Source: Hesseltinella vesiculosa (lineage: Eukaryota; Mucoromycota; Mucoromycetes; Mucorales; Cunninghamellaceae). From it: a stretch of 64,000 nucleotides of DNA. The stretch lies in the NCBI GenBank assembly GCA_002104935.1, contig MCGT01000018.1, positions 248,001 through 312,000 on the forward strand, written 5' to 3'. A program made the translations under genes and the position numbers. The notes beneath the pieces were generated by a model, which made no database searches, was not told where the DNA came from, and saw only the letters and a program-made list of their open reading frames with translations. Shown here piece by piece: positions 22,848 through 33,321 of the stretch. Each line of letters begins with the position of its first letter. Within the stretch, counting starts at the first letter, position 1.

Positions 22848-24961
22848 TATAGAACAAATTGTCTTTTTCCACAAACATAGCACTGTCCACGTCAGGAGTA
22901 CCAGGTGCACCCGTTTTCAGTGTTAATGCACCAGTGTCACGCGTAAGTTCTCGCAGCATGCTATCTGGCTGTCCAGCAGCACCATCACCGTCGTCGTCGC
23001 TTTCATAGGCGCCTTCATCATAACTGTCGCTGCCATCACCAGCACCATCCTCAGCCTGGATTTGACGGGGGAATGGGGTTCCACAAGCCGCTGTGATAAT
23101 GGCCCGTCGGCCAGGGTCCACGGCTGTCATTCGGAAGTGGTCCATGAAGTCGGGTGGCACGTCGTCCATGTGGGGTAACTTGATGGTTGGCCGATTGATC
23201 CGGGGACGGCGGTGGAAATGGAACGAACATGACACGCCGTCCGACCCGGATGCACCAAAAAAGTGCGGGTTGAGCATGATCGACTCCAACATTTCATCTG
23301 AGCTAATTAGAAAAAAAAAAAAAAAAAAAAGAGTAGGGAAAATAGATGAGATTCGACTACACCTTGCCACCCCACCTCTGCCTTTTACCTTGAAAATCCA
23401 AACATGTCCATTTTAAACACCTCGAAAAAAATGGGGAGCGATCCCAAGAAGCTAGCCTGATTGTTGTCAGAGGTAGCGGTTGTAGGGGTGGTGACTGGCC
23501 GGGTGCGGGGCGTAGGACGGGAAGGGCCAGCGACTTGTCGGTCGGCTGGGAACTCTTGACTGGTGTGCGTGTACGACGTGTATTCCGTCAGGCGAGTGAT
23601 CGTCTTCGCAGTGATTGGGATTGCACGGCGATCCAGACCTGGCTCTGGGAGGATGGTGAAGTGAGGTACCTTGACAGGGTTTTCATTTTCTTGGTCCTTG
23701 TAATCTTGATAAGCAGACGCAATTTGAATCAAGATTTTCAGAGTCATGGTTGGATCTTCTTGCAGCTTTCCTTCGTCAATCAAGCCCATGCCAGGCGGCT
23801 TCATAGCCAGGACTTGTCGTGTGATTAAGGCAATGGCTTCATCGGCAGGCGTGTTCGTGCTTTGCGATTCACCCGTAGAGATGTCATGTGGATGGCTCGG
23901 CGAGGGATGGGTGAGGGATGGTGATGGTGGATGTGGGACATCCAGCGAGGGTGAGTTGTTTTCAGCGGTGGTGGTGGTATGTCACCTATTTTAAAATGCG
24001 AAAAAAAAGTGAGTTTTCCCCCCCCCTTTCCGTTTTACGCTCAGTTCCCAGTTTACCTCATGTCCTTGGACAGCAAAGAGGAATTTGATGAACTGCTTCA
24101 CCTTGCGATCAAACTTTTCGGCCAAGCAATTGGTGTAGGCCGTTTCCAATGCATCAAGACAAGGAGTCAAGGTATCGGCGATAAATTTGTGCCCATGGAA
24201 GTGGGCTGGGTCATAGCGGATGCTAGGGTGGTCGCGAGCAAAGGCCATCCAATGAAAGAAGGCAAGGGGGCAGGCGTGCGCGGGTATTTTCACTGGTAAT
24301 GGGGTTGGCAGGATCATTTCGTGAGGCTGGGCTGCGAGGGTACACCAGCTGGGTAAGAGAATAAAGGCCGTTGGCGCAGATGAGGTAATTGTCGAATTCA
24401 TCAGGGAATGACAGAGCAAAGTGATTCAAAAAGATCTGCACACGCACCAAAATGTTCTTCACGCACTTGCTGGTGGCTTCGATGTTTCTTTTGAGTGACA
24501 GAGCGTATGGCAAGTTGACAGCCGCGTCGAAGCCAACCTTTCGAGCAAAGGTTGCATGGCCTGGCATCCATTCCCGAAGAAAGTCGGCCTTGTTGACTTT
24601 GTGCATGGGACAAGCATGGCTGGCAGCAGTCATGTGACCCATGTTGCCACAGGCCTTGCCTGACGCGCCTCTTGGCGACGGCGTTCTGCTTGGGCACGAG
24701 GATCAGCAGACCCAGTACCTGAAGCATAAAGTGGTGAGGACAACAATCACTGGTTTCAACGGCTGACTTACGCTCGCGATATATTTTGGCTTGTGTCCAT
24801 ATAGCAAGGACTTGCTCTTCGGTAAGTTCCCACTCACCACGTCCGTGCTGAAGAGGGGCCAGATGAACCAACTCTTCTCGTGCACGCGCGAACGATGTGT
24901 CGTCCATAAAGCATAAAGTCTCGTAAAAGGCTTGAAGGTGATCTTTGGGGAAATATTGCAT
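21416..24961 (-). CDS. Fanzor (eukaryotic TnpB-like) RuvC nuclease, possibly decayed
   Basis: From the ATG at 24961 (MQYFPKDHLQAFYE) exons encode a zinc-knuckle-like segment CGNMGHMTAASHACPMH, a helical region (SLKRNIEATSKCVKNIL; NGLYSLTQLV), SIRYDPAHF, KFDRKVKQFIKFLF, and then a split RuvC nuclease. RuvC-I is MTAVDPGRRAIITA (Asp codon 23116-23118). A 13-14-residue Asp run follows, then YKVSAREYRAQCG, a basic coiled region (about 22040-22400), VPMIVFGDGLKGK, and SIWEFNTSKV. The zinc ribbon has CCIC (about 21651-21662) and CDLC (21581-21592), and RuvC-III is LDRDTSAAPNMFAIARH (Asp 21560-21562). This order is that of Fanzor/TnpB RNA-guided nucleases. Three places change frame without a good intron: about 24290-24370, about 22379-22440, and the C7 tract at 21847-21853. 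It may therefore be a pseudogene, or the assembly may carry indels. No terminal inverted repeats were seen. Confidence 0.8.
22808..22847. repeat. (TCA)n trinucleotide repeat coding poly-Asp inside the Fanzor gene
   Basis: About 13 consecutive tca/atc units. In the minus-strand reading frame of the Fanzor gene they encode an uninterrupted run of aspartates between RuvC-I and the next conserved block. The run is open in frame, so either selection or recent expansion has kept it a multiple of three. Confidence 0.9.
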
Positions 24962-25485
24962 TTTGCTGAACAAGAAAAAAAAATACAGAAAAGAGAAGGA
25001 ACAAAAAAAAAAGAGCAAGACGAGAAAATGAGCTTCTCTGCTCACGCTCACACAGGCCCTGCTCATTCCTATTATATTCACGCTAATATATTTTTTTAAA
25101 AAATGTGTGAACAGATCAACTTCTTGTCCAGCTGATGACCAAGCTTACGAATAGCATGCCATCATTCAATCTGTGGGTCAAGGCACTCGTAAACATGAAA
25201 GCAAACTTCGCTTCAAACTTCTCAAATTGGCACTGTTCTCATTTAAGAAAGCCTTGCTCCTGATTTTGTGGATTACACAGTGAATTGAGCGATGGTAGTG
25301 GGTTTAGTGACAAATTCACGTTCTTCTTTCTGACTGGCTGCGCTATTTTTTCGCAACATTTTTCCCGTAGTGCTGGCTGGCTGTGGGTGGGTGGGCCACA
25401 AAAAAAAAAAAAAAAAAAGGGTTCTCCTTTTTTTAAAGTCTCTTTTTTCGTTTGTTACCCTTTTTTATCCAATCGACTCGTCATC
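24962..25485. promoter_or_regulatory. Divergent intergenic region between Fanzor and SAPS genes
   Basis: 524 bp between two divergent start codons. It contains A/T tracts, including one of about 20 A at 25400, and pyrimidine-rich sequence before the SAPS start. No TIR, coding exon or clear TATA box was recognised. Confidence 0.45.
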
Positions 25486-28400
25486 ATGTTTTGGCGCTTT
25501 GGTTTCCATAATCCCTCTGCTGTGGATACCTTGTTAGAACGAGAAGATGTCACATTGGAAGAAATCCTGGAAGAAGAAGAACTCTTACAAGAAGCCAAGT
25601 CTCATAATCAAAAACTGATTAACTTGTATCCTTTTTTTTTATTGTTTACATTTATTTGTCGTCAATCAACACGTCAAAAGAGCAGGACAACAAAAGGAAT
25701 CAAGGTGGAAAAGAAGGATAGGGAGGGTCATCCATGGCCAAATCGAAAAAAAAAAACGATACTCATCCTCACGGACGTTTTTCCTTGTCGTCTATCATCC
25801 TTGACTCTACCGTGTTCTCCTTTTTAGTTTATGTCAACCAGCCATATGTGAAAAACTCCTTTACTACATTACAGCCAACGATTTGGAAGATGGTCAAAAG
25901 AAATTCAAGCAAGTGACTCGCCATTGCTAAACAAAAAAGCTACGGCTAGACTCACTGGTCTTTCTATTTTAGATTCCCTTTCTTATCTTCGGAATTGATC
26001 GCCTGTGAAATTCCCCAGCTTGTTGAATTGATTGTGTTGGAACAACGCGACCTTTTGGACACTTTCTGGTTGTTTTTGGACCGCCCTGTGCCTGCCAAGG
26101 ACGACCCGTCTGTCGACTATGGGCTGGAAACCCTCCTCTCCTCCTATTTTGCCAAAACCATCACCGTCTTCTTGACCAAGCAGCCAGCCGAGGTCAGCTT
26201 TTCTTTTTTTTTTTACATCGTTGCTTGCATTCCTTACTTTTTTCTTTTGACAGATGGTCGAATTCATCGAATCCAAGCCGGAAAACCTCACCAAGATCCT
26301 AAACCACCTACACAATTCTGCCATCATGGATTTGCTGTTGACCTTGGTTCGGATGGAAGAGCTACCAGAAGGCAAGGGCATCGTCCAGGCAAGTCCTCAC
26401 CCATTTTTATTTCTCCGCCGGCCTCCTTATTCACCTTCCTTTTCATGACAGTGGTTGAGTGATGGCGGGCTCTTGAGCAATCTGGTGGATCGATTGGATC
26501 CAAACTTGGATACCGAGGTAAAGTAGAAAAAAAAAAAGCGCATAAAATCATTGCCAAGCATTCATTTTTTTTTTTTTTTTTTTGGACAGGAACATTCTAT
26601 TGCACAACAATGCATCTGTGAAATTATACGCATGTCTCAAACCAGCCTTTTAGAGCAACCCAGCATTGGTATCAACGATCTGATCACCAATCTCAAAAGG
26701 TGAGCCACCCATTTCACTCGCATCGATCCTCACCCGCCTTCTTCCACAGTGAGCCTATCGTACGAAAACTGGCTGGATTCATGCTCGATGCCAAGGCTCC
26801 CAATGCCACATCCACCCTCATCAATGGCGTGGCCATCATCATTGATTTGATTCGCCACAACAATAGGTAAACAGGAAATCCATGGAAACGCCAGGATCAA
26901 GCAAACGACTGACCTTGCCATAGTGACATGGAAAATGACCCCATGCTGAACAGCGCGTATGGCTACGCCAACAACAGCATGATGCGTCAAACCCCCGTAT
27001 CATTGGCCGAATTGCTTAAAGTCCTCGCCGATCATGTGGTCGACTTTAATAACCTCTTGACACATCCTCGCTCCGTGGTAGGCTCAGAGGAAAAAACAAG
27101 CAGCTGTGGGCCACTCACCGTTATTTTTGTTGTCAACAGACCGGTCCTACAAAAACATCCATTGGCGAGCAAATGCCTTTGGGTTTTGAACGATTAAAGA
27201 TCTGCGAGCTGTTTGCCGAGCTGCTACACTGCTCCAACATGTCGAATCTGAACGCCAGCGATGACGAATCAAGGACACCTGAAGACAAAATGGACGAAAA
27301 CGACGAAGCGACACAAACGCCGGCGGCCAAGCCCGACGAGACAAAAACAGAACCCCCTACCTCTCCCGCCGAGTTACCCATGGGCGACTATCTCAAACTT
27401 CAACTTGTGGAAAACAAAGTCTTGCCGACTTGCATCGTACGTACTTTAGAGATGAGAAAGCGGCAGTGTCTCATTTTCTTTTGCAGGACCTGTTCTTCTC
27501 GTTCCCTTGGAACAACTTTTTACACTATGTCACGTACGACATGCTCCATCAAGTCTTCAATGGTCCCATGGATAAGGAATATAACCGACTGCTTGCCTTG
27601 TCCATCTTGAAGGACGGCCAGCTCACCACCAAAATGGTCCAAGCTCAAAAAGACAACGACACTGAATGGTAACCACCCTGCCGGGGAAAGCCCCTGAGGT
27701 TGCTGATCGCCCTTGTGTTTTCCAGGTCCAAGCCGAAAGGCATGCGTCTTGGCTACATGGGCCATCTGACTTTTATTGCCGACGAGGTCATCAAGCTGTT
27801 TGAAGGCTACCCAGAAGCCATCGTCCAAGACATCCGAGAGAACGTCGACCTGGACTTATGGCAACAATACTGCGAAACCGAGCTTCGAGAAACAAAGGAA
27901 CGCGACTGCCTGCCTCTCGGTGGCGACCGACCTGCCGACGGTGACGCGGTCATGCATGACGATGACGACGAAGAAGATGAACTCGAAGCCGCCTCTGCCA
28001 ACCCCGTAAGCTCGTTGCCCAACTTTCTTTTTTTAGCATCACTTTGCTGACCGTCGACGAATCTCTTTAGTATTCGCGTTACCTAGCTCAACGTGATATG
28101 GATGGTGGTTTGGATGACGATGAAGATGACGCGCACTGGATCACGTAAGCCAAAAAAAAAAAAATGCTTCGTTCAGGGCTGTGTCTAAACGCGTCCCGAG
28201 TTTTCTTTAGTGGGCGAAACGACAACATTTTTTCCAACAGCTTCAACAATGCTCTCGACGACGAACGACACAACGTCAACGGCATGGATGATGAAGCAGA
28301 ATACGACAGCGACGAGGAACAGGTAAGCCGGCCTCACACGAACCGAACAGGAAAGCTCACTTGTTGTCAAATAGATGGATCGAACCATTGCACAAGACTG

Positions 28401-28773
28401 GTCACGCAGCTTCACAGAATTCCCGCCTGCCAACGTGCTACGACGTACGCAGAGCCATATCGAGGATGGCTACGACGAAGAAGAACCCATCGATGGCCAG
28501 GACGCCTCCCCAGTAAAAGACGAAGAAGATCCTTTTGGCGACTTTGCCTCCAGCGACACACACGGCTTCCAAGACGATGACGAGGCCTGGGGCATGTCCA
28601 ACAGCATAGAGCAGCTCAATCTCTCCAAGGACGGCGCTACCGATGCCTTTGGCGCCACCTCCGATTTTACCGACCAGCACTTTGTGCCTGCCATCCGTAC
28701 AAAAGAAGAAGACAACAAATACAACAAAGAATTCTTAACTCACCATGAAGATGAGCAAGAAGGCGAAATATAA
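25486..28773 (+). CDS. SAPS-domain protein, Sit4/PP6 phosphatase regulatory subunit
   Basis: The protein starts [20 protein letters not shown], diagnostic of SAPS proteins (yeast Sap185/Sap190, human PPP6R), which act as regulatory subunits of Sit4/PP6-type phosphatases. It continues [18 protein letters not shown], then [18 protein letters not shown] after an intron, [30 protein letters not shown], and [17 protein letters not shown]. The C-terminus is acidic and Asp-rich (27950-28770). About a dozen introns are needed. The first (25626-25827) has the U12-type donor GTATCCTT. The length of about 850 aa fits the family. Context gives no further clue to its partner. Confidence 0.93.
25626..25827 (+). 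other. Probable U12-type (minor spliceosome) intron
   Basis: The donor reads GTATCCTTTT, a perfect match to the U12 GT-AG 5' splice consensus and unlike the GTAAG-type donors around it. A branch-like TCCTTGAC lies at 25798-25805, with its A about 23 nt from the acceptor CTTTTTAG (longer than the usual 10-20 nt). Splicing here restores the conserved SAPS frame: AAC TT joins T TTA TGT to give [15 protein letters not shown]. Confidence 0.75.
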
Positions 28774-29244
28774 AAAGAACATGCCCCTCTCCATCTCCCT
28801 CTCGCATCTTTCGACCGCTTTCCTATCTTTTCTTTTCTTAGCCTGTTTCATTTATTTGCACATCCTCCTCTGCCACCTCATTTCGCACTCTCCTCCTGTA
28901 CACATTTGCCACTGCGCCACGCTCTCCCTTGCTTTCTCATTATTTTCACCTCGACGATTTGTACTTTTTTTTTCTCTTCTCCTTCTCCTTTCCACCTCCC
29001 CTCGTCCCCGCTTTAGCTTATATTGCTTTTTTGCTGGTAGTCTCTTACTATGGTTATTCTTTTCTAGTTGTAAAATACTTTTTTTTTTCTCACTGTGGAG
29101 ATGTCGAGAGGAAATGGTTTCTGCCATCAGCGGAACATGGCAAAAATGAAAGTCCGACATCCCTGCTTTCCCAGAACGACTGGGCTGGTTGGAGCAGACT
29201 TGTTCATTTATTGGTTATAAAAATACAAAGACGAGGAGGCTGTT
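28774..29244. other. Convergent intergenic region, pyrimidine-rich 3' flank
   Basis: This is the shared 3' flank of the SAPS gene and the Xaa-Pro peptidase. It is dominated by C/T-rich sequence (tccacctccc, ttctccttctcc). Long open frames here are low-complexity artefacts. No gene is seen. Confidence 0.6.
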
Positions 29245-29696
29245 TTAAAAGAGTGGGGGGTACAGGTCTACAACGGAGTCGGCCTCCATCAAGCGCTCGA
29301 TAGCGTCTACAGATTTGGGAACAATCGTCAGGTTGTCGACGCCTTGTTTGGTGATGACCACGGTATCTTCGATACGGATGCCGCCCACCGCGCTGTACTG
29401 GTTGATCTTGTCAATGTCAAAGCAGGCGTCGTAGCCAGGGGCCTGTAGCCAAGGCCGCATCGCGACCTCATTGAAATACAATCCTGGTTCAACCGTCACC
29501 ACCATATTGGCTTCCAATGGTCGATTGCATAAAAATTCAGATCGTTCTTCATGGTCGTCGTGGACAAATCGGTGGCGGCTTTCAAAAAATCCAAAAATGG
29601 GATGAGTTTTTTAAGAAAATCTCCTTGGTGGACTTACCCTCCGACGTCGTGGACATCCAAGCCAACAGAATGGCCCAGGCCTATTTATAAAAACAT

Positions 29697-29756
<60 letters not shown>

Positions 29757-31034
29757 GACAGTTACTGTGGAAATAAAAAGCATGGACCACTCCGAGGTAC
29801 ATGAGCTCATCGACGTCACCTTGCAAGATGCCAATGCGGATCAATTCTTCACAAAGGACACGCTTGGCCAAAAACTCCATATCAGCCCACATGACTCCTT
29901 CTTTCAAGTGGGACAAGACAGTCTATTTTGATTCCGATGCATTAAAAAAAAGACGTCATCTCCTTTTTTTTTTCTTCTTCTTACCTCTTGCATTCGCAGT
30001 ACGATTTCATAAATGGTTCTAGCTTCGGGCGAGAATTTTCCATTGGCAGGATAGCACCGGGTAATGTCTGTTCCATAACATGAACGTTCGCCACCAGCAT
30101 CGACCAAAACAATGGTATGCTCGTCATTCGGCAGAGGTTCATGATGCAAAGTCTCGTGTAAAATGGCAGCTCGTCTGCCTGACAGGACAATGGGGATCTG
30201 CAAGGGGAAAAGGTGGAGTCAGCGTCACCCTCGGTTTTTTTTTCGTTGGCTTACATAGGCTTCACGGGACAGGCCATGCAGGACAATGAAGCAGCGGAAC
30301 AAGGCTCTGAGCTTGTGTTCATGGCGGTGTTTTCTTGTGGATTGCATGAGGGAGATGTGGGCTTTGGAGCTGGCATGGCAGACCTGGCGGAGTAGTTTGA
30401 TTTCCCAGGGATGTTTGATCAGCCGGCATTCGTCCATCACAGGTCGTAGGTGGGTTTTGTTGAGAGAAGGGTGGTGGTGTTTCGGTAGCATGGAGGTGTC
30501 GGTGATGTCAAGGGTGTAGATGGTCGAGGGATGCAAGGCATCGAGAATTGTGTGGAGGTCGTTTTCTTCGTGCACCTGATCCACATCATAGCGATCTATT
30601 AGCTGCGATGGGCTGCCAGGAGGGGATTTCCACATTGATTCGTATTCGTCCATGGTTGGCGCAAAGAGATGCACTTGATTCGTGTTTACCTCGATCACCA
30701 CGTGATATCCTGGCTCCTCCACACCTTGGCGAAAAAAAAAAAAAAGGTAAGCTTTGCCACCTTTTGCCCATCAATGCAGAATTAGGTTGCACATAGGCCA
30801 TGTCAGCCGTTTCTTTTTGGTTGTACCTGAGAGATAAAAAAAGTAGCTTTCTTGCCGGTATTCTAATTCGACGTCGGTATCAAATCGAAAGGGGCTCATG
30901 GCACCTCGATGGTAGATGAGCGGTTGGTCACCGATGTCTTTGGAGCCACGAAGCTGCTGGCATATTTTGGCACAGTTTTTCTTGGTGGGGATTTTATGTA
31001 CTGGTCGTCGAAGCGTATAGTTATGTGGAGGCAT
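29245..31034 (-). CDS. M24B metallopeptidase, Xaa-Pro dipeptidase (prolidase) type
   Basis: The protein starts MPPHNYTLRRPVHKIPTKKN. It has the N-terminal creatinase-like domain (YRQESYFFYLSG) and the pita-bread catalytic domain with all five metal ligands visible: VLVDAGGE and YGTDITRCYP (two Asp), SLGHSVGLDVHDVGG (His), TVEPGLYF (Glu) and GGIRIEDTVVIT (Glu). It hydrolyses dipeptides or peptides with proline in the second position. The absence of an obvious targeting signal suggests a cytosolic enzyme. The overall architecture matches PEPD; a cytosolic aminopeptidase P is the alternative. Five introns are needed, one of which holds a 56-nt homopolymer (29700-29755). Confidence 0.88.
29700..29755. 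repeat. 56-nt T homopolymer inside an intron
   Basis: An uninterrupted T run on the plus strand, i.e. poly-A in the minus-strand peptidase transcript. It lies within the intron that separates HAFYFH from LGHSVGLD. Runs of 10-30 nt are common in this window; this is the longest. Confidence 0.98.
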
Positions 31035-31619
31035 GAGTGGCGATGGGCAGAAAACACTAATAAAAAAGCAAAGAAGAAAAGAATGAGAAAAAAAGGAAAG
31101 AAAGGAGTGGAGCACAAACAAGGGACGAGTTTTTTTATGTTGGTTGCACGTTTATCATTTTTTTCAAGTGATCTTTTGAACCCTCTTTCCGCTTTTCTAT
31201 ACTCGGGAAACTGACCTAGTTTGGGATGAATGACCCATTTTTCTTTTTTAGCACACACGGCAAACGGGAGAAAAAAGGGCTTCCTTTCTTCAAGAACATC
31301 TCCATCGACCCTTCCTTTCTCCTCTCCAGAGCCAACATCATGCATGTCTACCCGAGGAAATGATTTGTTTGGATGTACAATGACAGCAGCTAAAAAAAAA
31401 CGCCCTGGATCACTCGAGTTGAACCAAACATTGAGTGGAATCATCCCAAGCCTTACAGTTTTTCCGAATACGGAAATGGGATTAAGGGAGGATGTGGGAC
31501 AAGCGAAAAAGAGGGTGATACAGGTACGAAAAGGAGGAAGCAAAAAAAAAAAAAGAGCCTTTTTTTTTTTATACAAAAAAAAAACAGGATTTCGGGATCG
31601 AGGGAGGAACGGAACGGAT
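31035..31619. other. Intergenic, unusually long open minus-strand frame
   Basis: 585 bp between the peptidase start and the stop of the upstream PLD gene. A minus-strand frame stays open across it (MIPLNVWFNSSDPGRFFLAA ... KRSLEKNDKRATN), partly through low-complexity A/T sequence. No conserved motif is recognised. It could be 5' UTR with an upstream ORF or a small unknown gene. Confidence 0.3.
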
Positions 31620-33030
31620 TTAGGCATCGTACAGGATTTGCCAGAGATGCTGGAATTCCTTGCTGTAGGCTTCAGCAACCGAGGCAATGTTCGTAATCAA
31701 AATGTTTTCCTTGTTATGATAGCGGGCCCTAGAAATGACAATAAAGTTGGTCTTGGTTCGGTTCATTCTTATTTTTACCCAATGGACCAATTAAAGCTGC
31801 CAGTAATCACGATGCTGTCATCAATGACCGCAAACTTGTTATGCATGAATTGTGCGCTAAGAGCAAAAACTGTCAACAAAAACCATTGGTTTTGTTTCGC
31901 TTACTTGTCATCGATCTTGATGGGAATATTGTAGTCATCTCGCAAACGTACGACATCACTTCCTGTGGAAAAAAAAAAAAAAAAAAAAAAGTCAAATCAG
32001 CGCCGCGCCTCACTTTGCTTACCCTTGGCATCCAGCTGGCCATCATCTGCCACAACCTTGACATCCACCCCACGTTCCTTGGCATCGATCAATGCGTTGG
32101 CTGTCTTGTTGTCGGTCAGGGAAAAGATAGCCACATGTAGAGTCTTTTTGGCCGAGGACAGGGCAGCATGGAACAGCTGGGAAGCACAAATGGTCAGGAT
32201 GGATTTGTCTCAGACTACACTTACGTCATAGCTTTCTTCATTGGGGAAAAAGGCAGGGATACAGTAGGTGCCGGCGGGCAAAGGTCCGAGAGGGGTGGGA
32301 TGGAAGGCGCTGTTGCTGGCGTTGGGGCGGCGATATTCATTGCGGCGGTAGCGGCGCTTGGCTGGGGCCCATTGACCTTGGCCAGGACGGCCGCCCATGC
32401 CTCGTTCGCGAGGCGCATTGTCCTCTTCTTCTTGGGGTGCCTGTTGATCGTCTTCGTCATCACCACGATCATAGGTGTTGTAGTCGGCAGCCATCTTGTG
32501 GTGATGGTCGAACTCGGCCCGTTCGGGACCAAAAGGATCGTCGGGCCGTTCATTCTCGTCCAGCCGCTTTCCTTGGTTGGCGACCGTGGCCCAGGACAGA
32601 CGAGGCTCGTTTTCTTCATCGTCGTCCTTGGCTTCGTCCTTGGCTTGGGTGAATTCGGGGGCGTCGAAGCTGGCACCAATAAACGTCGCCACTTGGGCCT
32701 TGAGCAGCGACAGCACCTTTTTGTCTTGGGCGTCGGCCATTTGCTGCTCAGCGGCCTTGAACAGGCGGTTGAACACACCCACGTCTTCCGTCACCGGACG
32801 GTCTCTTTGGCGTAGCTGGATCAGGGAACCAAGGTGCTTGCTGGCTTGTTGGCGCACCTGTTCATTCTCCATGATGGTGCTAGCCACCGACATGGACTAC
32901 AAAAAAAAAAAAAAACGAACCTGTCAGCGTTTTTTTTTCTGATCCTGACCACGCGGCAAACCTTTTTCAAAAAGTCGGACAGATTGAGTTCGGTGTCGTG
33001 ACTCCAGGGTAATTGCTCAGACTTGGTCAT
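31620..33030 (-). CDS. Single-HKD phospholipase D-family protein (PLD6/Nuc-like) with long N-terminal region
   Basis: The start MTKSEQLPWSHDTELNL leads into about 260 residues of Gln/Asp/Arg-rich, partly disordered sequence (RQQASKHLGSLIQLRQRDRP; KRYRRNEYRRPNASNS). The catalytic domain follows: FHAALSSAKKTLHVAIFSLT, DAKERGVDVKVVADDGQLDA, and the HKD motif MHNKFAVIDDSIVITGSFNW. A single H-x-K-x4-D...GSxN motif places it with PLD6/Zucchini and bacterial Nuc, which work as homodimers on phosphodiester bonds of nucleic acid or cardiolipin. It ends EFQHLWQILYDA. Introns at about 31728-31794, 31856-31905, 31964-32022, 32178-32223 and 32897-32960 join in frame. There is no mitochondrial anchor helix like that of animal PLD6. 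The substrate is unknown. Confidence 0.8.
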
Positions 33031-33321
33031 GCTGGATGAATGAAGAAATGTGGATGAATGAAGAAAGAAGAAGAAGAAGACAAACCGCGTGCCTTTTTTC
33101 TTTTTTTTTTTTTTTTTGGCACCAGCATCTGTGTTAGTGTGTTTCCATTTCCGCCTGGACTGCCGATGGGAAATAGGCAATCCACTCTTTTGTGCAACCG
33201 TCCATGTCAGTCAATGTCAGTGCGAGGCAGCAGCAAGAAAAGCTATGACTGATTTTTTTTATTATTGGACTGAAGAAATGAGGACTCCTGGTAAACTTTG
33301 GATGGACTAAAAATAAGAGGA

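Noticed and set aside
21214..25290. Terminal inverted repeats or target-site duplication bounding the Fanzor gene
   Set aside because: Both flanks were compared by eye and no matching inverted ends or duplicated short sites were visible.
28745..29303. Plus and minus open frames with hydrophobic Phe/Leu-rich translations
   Set aside because: They come from a C/T-rich 3' flank; low complexity with no conserved content.
30896..31687. Full 263-codon minus-strand frame as a single gene
   Set aside because: It overlaps the starts and ends of two confirmed genes and includes A/T-tract translation; only its middle part remains as a weak candidate.
32168..32815. Plus-strand open frame of 215 codons with hydrophobic runs
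   Set aside because: Antisense to the PLD-family gene. The HKD domain and in-frame splicing support the minus strand.
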